NCBI RefSeq assembly: GCF_963678635.1
Contig: NC_087067.1
Location: 32,216,401-32,280,400, forward strand
Length of the DNA: 64,000 bases
DNA from: Symsagittifera roscoffensis
Taxonomy: Eukaryota > Xenacoelomorpha > Acoela > Convolutidae
Direction: 5' to 3'
Below the pieces are notes generated by a model, which saw only the letters and a list, made by a program, of their open reading frames with translations, was not told the origin of the DNA and ran no database searches. The first letter of the stretch is position 1. Each line of letters begins with the position of its first letter. Below, one piece after another: positions 52,490 to 63,639 of this stretch. The translations under genes and the position numbers were made by a program.

Positions 52490-55400
52490 ATTTTCTGGAC
52501 AGACGACTGAAAATAGTTAATTTGTTGACCTTCTGGAATTTTGGTACCTTCTGCGCCACTAAAACTTGGCTGAATAGCTGTACCAATTCTATATGGGTTT
52601 ATCGTTTTTTTTTCTGATTACAATGTTATTGCACGTTTTGACAGATCTAGTGGTTATCACGGTGGGTGTCTCATAGCCATCAAGTCGACTTTGAAGGCCA
52701 AGGTAGACATCACACCGCTTGATTGTAACTCTGATGTTTGATGGGCTGCAATTCAGCAACTGCATGAAATCCTCCCGCATCATCGTCATTAACACTATCT
52801 TATTCATGAAACTTTTGAGTTTTTGTCTTCTTTATATTCTATCTTTATATTCTATTCGAGGATTGGTTGCTTTGAGAAAATGTCCATCTTGGCGGTGAAT
52901 TGAACTTACCAAGTTTTGATTGGAAAAGAGTATTATACAAATTATGAAACGAGTATTCTTTCCATATTCAAGGATAACACTTTGCAGCAAATCATTCAGA
53001 AACCAACTAAGAAAACGAGCAAATTCTTGACATTCATTAGAACGACGGTTACCTAGAAATTGAGCCCTGTGTTTTTGATAATTAGTTTCGACTCGTTTAG
53101 ACTATCTTATTCGGAAATAATCTAGTATACTCCTAGAGGTGACGTTCATTAGGATTTGTTTTTTTTATTTCCTAAAACGTCTCCTACTTATATTGGTCGC
53201 ACTCTGTTTGTTGAGGCTGATTGCAACATTGTTTGAGGGCAGTTGGCTTCAGCAAGACTTCTAACATACGGTGACGAATACTAGGGTGTACTTCGGATGA
53301 ATTTAACAATTTTCTCTTTGCTGTTAACAAAGCTATCTCTTGTTTGTTATGTGATGCCATTTTAAGAGTCAAGTTAAATAGTACAAAATTCGATTCAATA
53401 TCCGCTGTAGAGAACGGTACCAAGGGTTTGTCATTTATTCTTGCTGACCAGCTTGTTACAAATGATCCTGTTACAACTCCAATATCCGGAGCGTACCACA
53501 AAAACGACGTTATTGCAAGTTCTGACAGTTGTACTGGTTACCGCGATTGTCCTCTCACAGCCATCAAATCGAATTTCAATTCCAATTAGACACCTTACCG
53601 GTTGATTGTAATTCTAGTTTTGGATAAGAAGCTACTTCTTTTCTATATCTTCGTTTCTGTACAAAGCAACAGTATGTAATCCTCGCGCATCATCGTCGAC
53701 CTGGCGCTTCATCGTCGATATTCTCAAAACTTTCGATTTTTCGTCTTCTCTACATTCTATCCATTAAAAGAAACATTCGAAACTTGGTTGCTTTGAAAAA
53801 AAACTTCCTTCCTGGCGGTGAATTCAACTTACCAGGTTTTGATTGGAATTATTATTTATGAAACGATTATTAAACAAAACCAAACGAGTATTCTTTTCAT
53901 ATGCGACGATGCAAATTCAAAATTTGCTCGATCTTGAACCAACTCAAAAAAGCGAGAAAATTCTTGTCACTTTTTTGACTGATGGTTATCTGGAAATTGA
54001 GCCGTGTTTTTGATAATAACTTTTCCAATCACCAAGGTGCTGGGGTAACTTTCTCAAAGCAGACATAATCTGAAGCAATTCCGCCTGCTTGATCATGATT
54101 TTTTTTTACTTTACTCATTTCCTTTTGACTTTAATTACTTCCTGGTTTTCAAGAATAATGCTATGATGCTTCACTTTACCCTGATGCTTTACTTTACTTG
54201 AAAACTTCGGCATACTTTATCTACCCTAAATAGCAGCCGTGTTGAGTCTATCTGCTTAAGCTTGAAGGGAAAAAGAGCCAATCTCTTTCGTTACACTACA
54301 GTTCCTCTTCTGACACCTGATGAACAAACTTCATTCAAAAAGAAAATTTCTCTAATTTTCTGATGATAGTTCTCCAAGTCGTGAACTTAAAACTTTAGAG
54401 CTTGATAAAACTTGTTTGCTCTGCTTATTGGAACTTTGGATGCAAGCAACTCCTTTGAAGTTCTACGGAGTACTTCCAACCAGTCCTCAAAACCTGTCAT
54501 TTTGTTTTGGGGATCGTAATAACTCAGAAATACTGTTTCAGACAAAACAAATCTATTCAATCGCTTTTTTGCCTCAGTTTTCAAACAGTAGTCCAGTTCT
54601 TGTGATGTGACGCTGCTTTATACTTAGTCCTCAATTCTTTTAAACACAATCAAAAAATCGTTTCATAAAGGAATCCATTTCTTATGCTCTTCAAATGATT
54701 CCTTATCTGGTCTTCGCGACATTGTACCTCTCGCACCTCTTAAGATTTATTCAAATCAACTTTGTCCGTTGGTTATTGCTCTTTACCAAGATGTTTCCAA
54801 GCGCAAGATCTGGCCTGACAATTGGAAAACTACATAAATTAAGCTTATGCACAAGAAAAACAATCATAGCGATGTTACTAATTACTGTCGAATTAGTTTG
54901 TTACCGAAGTCATCGCTCGTTTTGGAAAAACGATCATACTTATTTGGAAATCAGAGAGAGTTTCAAGTTCACATTATGCTTTCATGTCTCGGAGGTCAAC
55001 TGTAACTCAGCTGTTGAAGTGCTATGATAAAGTTTTTGAAGTAGATGAAGGTAGTATTTCATGCATTGTGCTTCGATTCAGTACGTTATGACCGGCTCTT
55101 AAAAAAACTAGCGTCATTTGGCTTTGATTTGAGCTCTTATAATTAATAAAAAATTTTTTATCCAATTGCTTCCGCAGCGTTCGAATTAACGACGTATTAT
55201 CCGAAATAAAACGCCGCAGTAACTATTCGCGTACCCCAAGGCAGTAATCCTGGACCTTTGTTTCTCTTACTGTTTATAAATGGCCTTACCGAGTCATTGC
55301 AGGATTCTTCTTTTCTTAAGGATCTCAAAGGCTGCAGCGTTGATCCCGTTGGTTTACAAATTGATCTGTTGACTCTATAGCAGTGGCGTTACTAAAACTC

Positions 55401-55885
55401 GCTTGATTCACATCCTGAGAGTCTGTTTAAGTTACATTTGTTAAGTAAGTCTGTATATAAGTTGTAATCTTCACATTCTAACTTATGCTTCTCATTTTTG
55501 ATTTCCGAACAAAAAAGATCTTAAGCTAGAGTCTTTCGATAAACGATGCTTTAAACGGATTGTGATGACTGGTGATTATAACTGGTTTTTCTTGTGCTTG
55601 AATATTTTCCCGATTTGTTATAATCCTGTTCAATTCATAAAACATAATTAAATCATGACCAATTTTTTTTTTTTGACCGGATTGTCAGATGGGTCAACCA
55701 GCTCAAAATTGATGCTCGATGTCCTTTTTATGAATGAAAAAAGAAAGTTCAGTTGTTCTACAGGAAAAGGTTGATGACTTTTATTCGGAGCGTATGCTGT
55801 ACTTGGTTAGCAAACTGTAACTGCCTTTATTGTCGATCCTTATTTCGTAAGGTTTTTTAAAAGTTTTTGGGGTAAATTAAGCCCT

Positions 55886-55916
<31 letters not shown>

Positions 55917-55953
55917 TTCTCTCTCTCTCTCTCTGTCTCTGTCTCTGTCTTTG

Positions 55954-56012
<59 letters not shown>

Positions 56013-56085
56013 TTCCCTTTAACTCTCGATCTTCCTCTCCCTCTCCCTCTCCCTCTCCCTCCCCCTCCCCCTCAACCTCCCAGAT
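55886..56085 (+). repeat. (TCTG)n/(CT)n tract, unit 4
   Basis: Pyrimidine tract with TCTG, CT, TCTCTG and CCCTCT sections closing the array. Confidence 0.95.
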
Positions 56086-56090
56086 ATTTT

Positions 56091-57884
56091 TCCGTTTTGA
56101 GCACTGTGTTTTGTTGTATATTAGACAGCCATAAAGTGTTTTTGAATTCAATATTAATTTTTTAAGTATTGCAGACAAAATTTTCAAGGCAAGACATGAT
56201 TATCAAAAGCAAGAGTTGAAACTCGAAGAAAACAAAGTAGATATCAAGAACATGCTTTCAACTCATACTTAAACTTGAATCTCATCAGAAAATTGATGGT
56301 TAAGAAAATTTATAATGTTTCAAGTCCAGCTACTTGATGCTACAAAGAGCAACACTTGCACTTGCAATGAAAGTTGCTTACAAGGAAAACAAGATGTGTT
56401 CTGTGGCAACTAAACAGACAAAATTTAAGCAGAATAACAGAAGTCAAACAATTTAATTTTTAACGAAATTTTGTTTCAGTTGCATACATACTGACAAAAA
56501 AAGGTCCGGCCGAGAGCCGAACTCCAGACTTTAGGGTACAGAGGCGACTGCGTAAGCTCAAGGCCAAGTGGGAAGGAACCTGGAAGTTAAAAAAAGACGA
56601 GTAAGAAATTTGTCTCCTGGAACTAGTCTTGTTCTCGATTTCAAGACACTTGCTCTCGCAAGTCTAATAAAACCTGAATTTGTCGAACAGGAATTTTTAA
56701 CCGCGAAACAACGCAATATATTTCCATTGTGCCATAAAACATAAACCGAAACCGTGAAATAAAAAAAATATAAAAAAACGCATTGTTAAAAATCTCTCGG
56801 TAAAATGATTTAAAAAACCTTCAACAAGACTAAAAAGCATTGTTATAAATGACTTGGTAAAATGATTTAAAAAACCTTCAACAGGTGTCTTCAAAAAACA
56901 TAACCAAATAAAACAATGGGAAAAATGGTCATTAAAAAAGGGAAAAGAACCGACTGAAACTAGACCGAAAACCACGAATCCGAAAAATATCATCATTTTC
57001 CAAGAAAAAAATTTTGGAAAAAAAAGTAACACCGGAAAAGGACTACACCTGATTACTACCTAAATGAAGCTAGTTTTATCAGAATTTTCGAGAAATTGAG
57101 CATGCTTGAAACTTACCATTCCTACACATTTGACCATTCTGTGCCGTAATTATTTGCGGGAAAAAGACTAGTAGCCGATTGCAATACCCTTGCTTATCGC
57201 AAGGGTAAAAAGTAAATTAGACAAGAAATCAAAAACTTCAAACCAGAATTGCTCGAGTGGGAAAACTTCTTCAAAACTTTTTAATGCCGTTCGAATCACA
57301 ACTAACAGGTCTTTAATATGTATCACTTGGGTAAAACGTTACCCTTGGGTTTTTACCCTCTGTATCACTTGCGTTTTTTTCAGTTTATCTTATATCTAAA
57401 AATTATCCGCCTATTACAAATTAGAAGAAAAACCAAAATTTTCGAATCGAGTTTTCTCGACACTGGGTAAATTACTTGGAAATTATGAAATGTTCAAATC
57501 AACCGAATACAAAATTCCGCCCAATTTTCAATGGTTGGAACAACAACATTATTATCGTTAAACAATAACTACACGACCTGCGTCATTTCATGAATTTTTC
57601 GATTCGACCTGAGATTCGCAGTATAACTTTTCAGCTATATGCTCGAAACCAGTAAACTTATTCACGCGGCAGCATTACTCCACGTGTGCCATAGAAAAAA
57701 TTGCAAGAAACCACTTTCCTGTCTCGAATTTCTGAAATTGTTGGATAATTTTATAAGCGCATTATATACTTGAATGAAGTAAACAATTTGAGAAAATGGA
57801 AGAGATAATAAAAGGAAAAAATTTGGAGGGTAATTTGAAACGGAAATTGAACGGAAGAAAAATCTGTATATTGACTCATCAATT
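56091..57884. other. AT-rich interval with tRNA-like SINE block, copy 3
   Basis: The tRNA-like block lies at 56501-56575 on the minus strand (GGAGTTCGGCTCTCGGCCGGACC resembles a B box and T arm), in the same context as copies 1 and 2, followed by 'CAAGACACTTGCTCTCGCAAG' near 56643. Two copies of an approximately 60-bp phrase (AAATGATTTAAAAAACCTTCAACA) sit at 56804 and 56861. No coding frame is supported. The 3' UTR of the DZF gene should occupy the last few hundred bases on the minus strand. Confidence 0.5.
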
Positions 57885-58400
57885 TTAATCGAGTTTGCTT
57901 TTTTTCTCGGGAATTTGGCCGCCGACGTCGTCTGTAATTTCAATTTTTACAGAAGCTGGCGGCGCATGGTGTTTCAATAACTGCAAGGGCGGTTTCATCT
58001 GCGAAGCTCCCTGTGGCTGATTGCTATAATCTTGCTCCTGACAACTTGCTCCATTAATTGCACTAAGCTCACCGCTGCTATCATTTTCCCGCTTCATGAG
58101 GGGACGTTCTCTGGTCAATGAAGTCAGTGGTTTCAAAGGAGTCAGGGGCGGCGCTGCTGCTGTTACTGCCGGTTTAGTGGTCATAACTTGTTCCTTTTGT
58201 GAATATGTGACTGCCCGTTGTTCCGCCACCGATCGCACATTCACAGGCGCTAATGCTGGTGTTAGATTGGGTAGAGGAGGCGTGGTGTCCAATACAGAAG
58301 GAGTTGGAAGTGGAGGCAGCTTAGTTTTAAGACCCAATACTTTCTCCGTTTGATTCATGGCTATTAGTCGAAGCGCATGCTGGGCGCTAGTTGTTATGTC
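57885..58400 (-). CDS. DZF-domain protein, last exon (ZFR/ILF3/STRBP family)
   Basis: The exon starts after TTTTTTTGTTACTTAG at 58401 with 'DITTSAQHALRLIAMNQ' and 'KVLGL', the last helices of the DZF domain, in phase 0 with the preceding exon. The remaining about 145 residues are a Pro/Thr/Ala-rich tail (e.g. 'LPPLPTPSVLDTTPPLP') with no dsRNA-binding domain, ending 'KKSKLD' and TAA at 57885-57887. The basic end could be part of a nuclear localisation signal. ILF3 and STRBP carry dsRBDs after DZF and ZFR does not, so the absence fits ZFR better, although wording within the DZF recalls ILF3. Confidence 0.82.
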   Translation of the reverse strand, partial: DITTSAQHALRLIAMNQTEKVLGLKTKLPPLPTPSVLDTTPPLPNLTPALAPVNVRSVAEQRAVTYSQKEQVMTTKPAVTAAAPPLTPLKPLTSLTRERPLMKRENDSSGELSAINGASCQEQDYSNQPQGASQMKPPLQLLKHHAPPASVKIEITDDVGGQIPEKKSKLD

Positions 58401-58506
58401 CTAAGTAACAAAAAAAGAGCTCCCATTAGACCAACTGGGCATACATAAATCGATGATCTCCCTCTTAACCCTACTTGGCGGAGCATATCTGGTTTTGTTC
58501 ACTCAC
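58401..58506 (-). other. 106-bp spliceosomal intron in the DZF gene
   Basis: Donor CAG|GTGAGT at 58507/58506 and acceptor TTACTTAG|GAC at 58401/58400, with a T-rich tract before the acceptor. Joining the exons keeps the DZF reading frame (phase 0) across a conserved block, which is good evidence that the intron is real. Confidence 0.85.
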
Positions 58507-59250
58507 CTGACAGTCCTGTTGCTCTACATCTTTGGCCGCATTCACATTATTCTTCTCGCATGGGTCATACACACCATTATGAGCAGGTAGCAGAACTGCA
58601 GCAGATACTATCTCGAAGAACCTTCTCAGCAGCTCTCCGGGACCCATTTCATGAGCGACCGTTCGCAGTGCCTTGTCACACAGCAATTCGATCACGTAGA
58701 CTGGGAACACATGCCATGTTGGTATACGCCGCTTCAGATCCCTCAGACACCTTAGCACCACGATCAATGACGAATTGAGTTTCGATTTGGAGTCGAACCA
58801 CTTCGCACGGCGCATTTCGGCCAGCGATAGATTGCACAAGTCTTTGTCTAGCATCTTAGGGGGATCGGTGGTGGGATCTGGGTCTTCGCGTACGGCTGGT
58901 GATGTTATGTTTACGGCACAAGTATATCCTAAATTTTTAGCCTTTATGTTAATGCAGCAGTCTTGAATGCGCAGCGTGACCTCAAATTCTTCGTTTTCAA
59001 AAATATTAACTTGAGGGATCTTTTCAGACACTAATGTGTGGATGCTCATAATTATTTTCTGATCCGGTTTCTTAGCACATAGCACCACTAGTTCGAATGC
59101 AGTTTCCCCCTTCAGCGAGATGCCTTTGGCGAAACAGCCGATACGCATCACAGCCTTCAGATTCTTCTCCGCACTGTTGTTTGGAGCACACATACATTCT
59201 GACACCAGTTTGAGAGCGCTCTCAATCACCGACAGGAACTGATCGGCCAA
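58507..59250 (-). CDS. DZF-domain protein, penultimate exon (most of the DZF fold)
   Basis: 744 bp, exactly 248 codons, between acceptor GCATGTTTAG at 59251 and donor GTGAGT at 58506, both phase 0. Landmarks: 'VIESALKLVSECM', 'KAVMRIGCFAKGISLKG', 'FELVVLCAKKP', 'NITSPAVRED', 'PPKMLDKDLCN', 'MRRAKWFDSKS', 'VLRCLRDLKRRIPTW', 'ELLCDKAL', 'MGPGELLRRFFE' and 'GVYDPCEK'. This is the nucleotidyltransferase-like DZF fold used by ZFR, ILF2, ILF3 and STRBP for heterodimerisation in nuclear RNA-binding complexes; family members lack catalysis. Upstream exons must lie beyond 59.25 kb; none is recognised up to 64 kb. The first codon is TTG, so this is an internal exon, not a gene start. Confidence 0.87.
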
Positions 59251-59309
59251 CTAAACATGCAACGTCACTGACCTATATCGACTAAACACTACAAAAATAA
59301 CATAGCTAC

Positions 59310-59945
59310 ACAGAGGCGAAGCTGAGCTTTGCACCACTTGAGATACAACACAAGAAAAAAAATCGAAAATGTCGAAAAAACAATCTATCAAAATGAATCA
59401 GGGAATATTTTTTCAAATTGAAGGAAAAAATAACGCATTTAAGTTCTTTGACATTCGAGGAACAGTTATGATTGTCATTTTTTACGATAAAATTAAGTCA
59501 ACTAGAGAAAACTGGAATCAACGGTAAAGTTCATATTTCGCTGGGAAATCTGAAAATTAAAATCCACTTTCGAAATTTTAAGTCGATTACATTTTTCATG
59601 ACCTTTACACATTTCTGCTTTTCTATACTGGAGTTTGCCTTCCTTCCCAAGTGAAATGAAGTGAACTTGAGAAACAAAAAGTCAAACGGCGAAAAGCCAA
59701 ATTGGAATTTGAACAAAATAAGACTTTTCCTGAAAAAAAAATATCACAATCTATATATAAATTTATATTTTGTTAGCCCCCGGCCTGCTCAGTGCAGGAC
59801 TAACCGTGCAGGACAAACCCCGAAAAAACAAATATGAGCACGAACAAAAAATAGACTTTTCTCAGAAAAAATAAACAACAAATCATCACAACCTATATAA
59901 GAGTCTTGGCTTCGTTCATTGACTCTTAAAACAAAAGAAGGGTTA
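59310..59945 (+). repeat. TATATAAG repeat family, copy 3
   Basis: Blocks CAGAGGCGAAGCTGAGCTTTGC (59312), AAAACTGGAATCAACGG, TTTCGCTGGGAAATCTG, ACATTTTTCATGACCTTTACAC, and CTATATAAG at 59893-59901 followed by CTTCGTTCATTGACTC. It is longer than the other copies because a SINE remnant (59773-59800) lies within it. It begins only about 60 bp upstream of the DZF exon on the minus strand, so it is intronic. Confidence 0.65.
59773..59800 (-). repeat. SINE 3' end remnant
   Basis: TTAGCCCCCGGCCTGCTCAGTGCAGGAC is the reverse complement of the SINE body end at about 12094-12121, with one or two differences, in the orientation that would place its A tail towards lower coordinates (TTTATATTTTG there). 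Confidence 0.65.
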
Positions 59946-61350
59946 AAGCTGCACTTCTCAAACAAGCCAAAAGTCTCTCTAGAGAGGTCCAATGAAACGC
60001 CACTAAGGAAAACGCAAGGAAAATCAGAAATATAAATTGCAAAAAAAAAGAATTTATTTCTCCGGTATACATATGATATGATACATCAAAACAAATTACA
60101 AAATCAAATTGACAATTTTTTTTCGTTATGCTCAATTATAATCAACAGAACACCGTGGAGAGGACAGGCTAAAGGCACGCTTAGGTGCCCTATTAATACC
60201 TACCCTTAAAATTAAATTATTTCCACAAACAAAACAAAAAACTTTTTTTTGTTAAATGATTTTAATTTTTCTTCTTTCTTTTCTTCCTATATTTCTTCCA
60301 GGAATAAGACGCCCACTGCAACAATAAACAAACATATCTACCACAAACTACAAACACACCTATCTAAAACTAAGCTTCCTAGGATGATAGAAGGAAAAAA
60401 TTAAAACATCGATTATCAAATTGATAAATCATAAAAACATCGAAGTCTCGAAAACTATTTTCTCAGGATAGATTCGACACCCTACGTCTATTATCTATCA
60501 GCATCTAAATACGGGTTAAAAAACCAAAATAATAAATTGAATTGTTCATTATATAGCGGGCGGGTAAGTTCTGAATTTCCTAGAAGATAATTGTTTTTTA
60601 ATTTGTGCACAAACAAAAATTTGCTTGCTATTCATTTGTCCAAAATTATCTGTTGTTACACAATTTTCGCATTAAACAATGAGAAGCTTTGCTCCATGGT
60701 TCTGGATTGATGCAGATTTGATTTTTTTGAAGCACGCTGGTTTTTTAAAAGCTTGAAGTGATGATGTACAGGTATTATATGCAAAATCACTTTCTGTAAA
60801 TAAATGATTCAAAAAACTTATCGAATGCATTTTTTTCACAACTGATCAAAGGCAAAATTTTATTAGATCGTATCCATAAAGTTCAAGTACCGACAAAATC
60901 TTATTATTTTGAAATTCATCTGAAATAAATCATTTTGATCAGTTTCTTTTGATTTAGAAAAATTTCGTTCGAACTCAAAAAAGACGTACATTCCTAAGCA
61001 ACAAACCAAATTGTATACTTAGTTGAACGTAAGCATTATGATATTTAATCATAACTGCTCTGGGTACAAAATATCTCAATTTGGAAAAAAAACATCGCAA
61101 TGGCTACCTAGTGTCGATTTGATTTTTGCAATATGACTTTTGAAAATTAATTTATTGTCTACAATAATACCTTAATACTTACACGACTCTTTAGGACACA
61201 AACGATATTACCTGGAGCAACATGCAGATTTTATTTTTGAAAAAACTATTCAACGAAGTTTTATCTGTATTTAGTGTTAATTAGCGTTTAATGCACCGCC
61301 GGTGCCTCGAATTTTTTAGACAGCTCATGAAAAACCGCATATAAATTTGA
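59946..61350. other. AT-rich interval, nothing recognised
   Basis: About 1.4 kb of A/T-rich sequence without supported frames, RNA genes or repeats that I could recognise. On the minus strand this is intronic for the DZF gene. Confidence 0.4.
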
Positions 61351-61359
61351 AGCAAAATC

Positions 61360-62240
61360 TGCAAACTTTTAGTGTACTCTAACTGCACCGAATTAGAGGG
61401 TTGGTAATTTCAAAATTTGTAACTTTTTTAATTCCCATTTTGAAAAACCATAAAAGCGTCATCTTGAAAACTTAACTAGCCTCTGGAGAAATTTGGAGGC
61501 CAGATTTGCAACCACTGAGAGCCTCTGATAGCACCCCACTATACGGTTGGGAATTTCAAATTTCATGATTTTTTTTTACATAAGATTCCCGACAAAAAGT
61601 GAATAAATGATGAAAAACGTCTTATCTCGGAAACTAAAAGGATTTGAGCATTCATATTTAGAGATAAAATTTGAGACGCCTGGGTATACGCTGACATTAA
61701 GGTTGTGTCTTCATCAAGTTGGTAGTTTCAAATTTTGCGAATTTCTTTGTAGATAATTTCTTGGAGAAATTTTGAAAAAAAAATCAAAAACGTCACATCT
61801 CGGAAACTTAAAGGCTTTTAAAATCAGCGCTACACCCTGAATGTTCCGATTACCTTGAGTCGTGTCTGAAGCAGGATTTGGCAGAATTTTTGCAGTTTTT
61901 TTTATTTCTGTTTAAGTTCGATTCAAATTCATTTGCTAAAAAGAAGGCAAATTTATTCTCAAGTAACAAAAGTGAAATTGGCGCAAAAAATGCGTTTGTC
62001 GTTAGTTTTGGAAGTGTTTTTAATTTTTGAGAATTGCAACAATGTCTATTCACCCAGTGTTCAACCCAGTTTTCTCTAATTGTGTTGTTTTTATGAACAA
62101 AAGGTCACTCATCACAGATAATTGAAATTGAAAGAGCTTGAGCAGTCGCATGCGGCAAGATTTGTAACTCCTGAGAGTGCCCAGAGAGCAGTCAATTACA
62201 AAGTTAGGAATTTCAAACTAAGAAAAAAAAACTTTCTGAA
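61360..62240. repeat. Diverged flank of the 167-bp satellite
   Basis: Decayed monomers, e.g. AATTTGGAGGCCAGATTTGCAACCACTGAGAG near 61490, then CACCCCACTATACGGTTGGG; CGTCTTATCTCGGAAACTAAAAGGATTTGAGC near 61617; CACATCTCGGAAACTTAAAGG near 61795. An unrelated segment of about 250 bp (61.86-62.1 kb) interrupts it. Divergence increases away from the homogeneous core at 62.26-63.6 kb. Confidence 0.7.
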
Positions 62241-62259
62241 ATTTTTGAAAAAAAATCAC

Positions 62260-63639
62260 AAAAATGTCATATCTCGAAAACTACAAGGCTTTGAACAGTA
62301 ATATTTGGAGGCAAGATTTGCATCACTTTAGAGTACCCTGACAGCACCCAACTACAGGTTTGGGAATTTCAGCTTTTGCGAAAAAAATTAATATACGCTT
62401 TCTGGAAAATTTATGAAAAAATCACAAAAAACGTCATATCTCGAAAACAACAAAGATTTGAGCAGTCATAATTGGAGCCAATATTCGGAATCCTTGAGAG
62501 TACTCTGGCAGAACCCAAATACAGGGTTGCGAATTTCTGCTTTTGCGAAAAGAAAACTAAAATACCTTCTCTGAAAATTTTTTGAAAAAATCACCAAAAA
62601 AGTCATATCTCGAAAAATTCAAGGATTTGAACAGTCATTTTTGGAAACAACACTTGCAACAATTTAGAGTACCCTGACAGCACCCAACTACAGGTTTGGG
62701 AGTTTCAGCTTTTGCGAAAAAAATTATAAACGTTTTCTGAAAAACTTTTGAAAATATCACAAAAAACGTCATATCTCGACAACAAAAAAAATTGAGCAGT
62801 CACAATTGGAGGCAAGATTCGGAATCTTTGAGAGTACTCTGGAAGAACTCAAACACAGGGTTGGGAATGGCAGCTTTTGCGAAAAAAAATTTTATAAGTT
62901 CTTTTGAATATTTTTTAAAAAAATCACAAAAAACGTCATATCTCGAAAAGTACAAGAATTTGAACAGTCATATTTGGAGGCGAGATTCGGAATCATTGAG
63001 AGTACTCTGGCAGAACCCGACTACAGGGTTGCGAATTTCTGCTTTTGCGAAAAGAAAACTAAAATACCTTCTCTGAAAATTTTTTGAAAAAATCACCAAA
63101 AAAGTCATATCTCGAAAAATTCAAGGATTTGAACAGTCATTTTTGGAAACAACACTTGCAACAATTTAGAGTACCCTGACAGCACCCAACTACAGGTTTG
63201 GGAGTTTCAGCTTTTGCGAAAAAAATTATAAACGTTTTCTGAAAAACTTTTGAAAATATCACAAAAAACGTCATATCTCGACAACAAAAAAAATTGAGCA
63301 GTCACAATTGGAGGCAAGATTCGGAATCTTTGAGAGTACTCTGGAAGAACTCAAACACAGGGTTGGGAATGGCAGCTTTTGTGAAAAAAAATTTTATAAG
63401 TTTTTTTGAATATTTTTTGAAAAAATCACAAAAAACGTCATATCTCGAAAAGTACAAGAATTTGAACAGTCATATTTGGATGCGAGATTCGGAATCGTTG
63501 AGAGTACTCTAGCAGAACCCGACTACAGGGTTCCGAACTTCTGCTTTTGCGAAAAAAAAATTAAAATACCTTTTCTGAAATATTTTTGAAAAAACCACAA
63601 AAAAAGTCATATCTCGAAAACAACAAGGATTTGAGCAGT
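62260..63639. repeat. Tandem satellite, 167-bp monomer, 3-monomer higher-order unit
   Basis: The landmark GTCATATCTCG recurs at 62266, 62433, 62602, 62768, 62935, 63103, 63270, 63437 and 63606 (spacings 166-169). Three-monomer blocks repeat with an offset of 501-502 bp: the variant AAATTGAGCAGTCACAATTGGAGGCAAGATTCGG is at about 62789 and 63291 and is nearly identical in flanks. The open frames at 62792 and 63294 are translations of the repeat. The array ends at the left arm of an inverted repeat (63640). Confidence 0.92.

Larger units (their letters stand above)
52353..56090 (+). mobile_element. LINE-D array unit 4
   Basis: Full unit: hairpin 52401-52489, marker near 52725, GGExNLPGFDW-type blocks near 52890 and 53815, RT 'WPDNWKT' near 54812 and the QGSNPGPL block near 55240. 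It ends with the pyrimidine tract 55886-56085. Beyond 56090 the sequence no longer follows the array linker (it reads ATATTTTTCCGTTTTGAGC), so this is the last unit. Confidence 0.8.

Noticed and set aside
62792-63512. Open frames encoding a repeated 'SHxWRxDSESLRVLW' protein
   Set aside because: They are translations of the 167-bp satellite; the monomer length is not a multiple of 3 throughout and frames end within two or three monomers.
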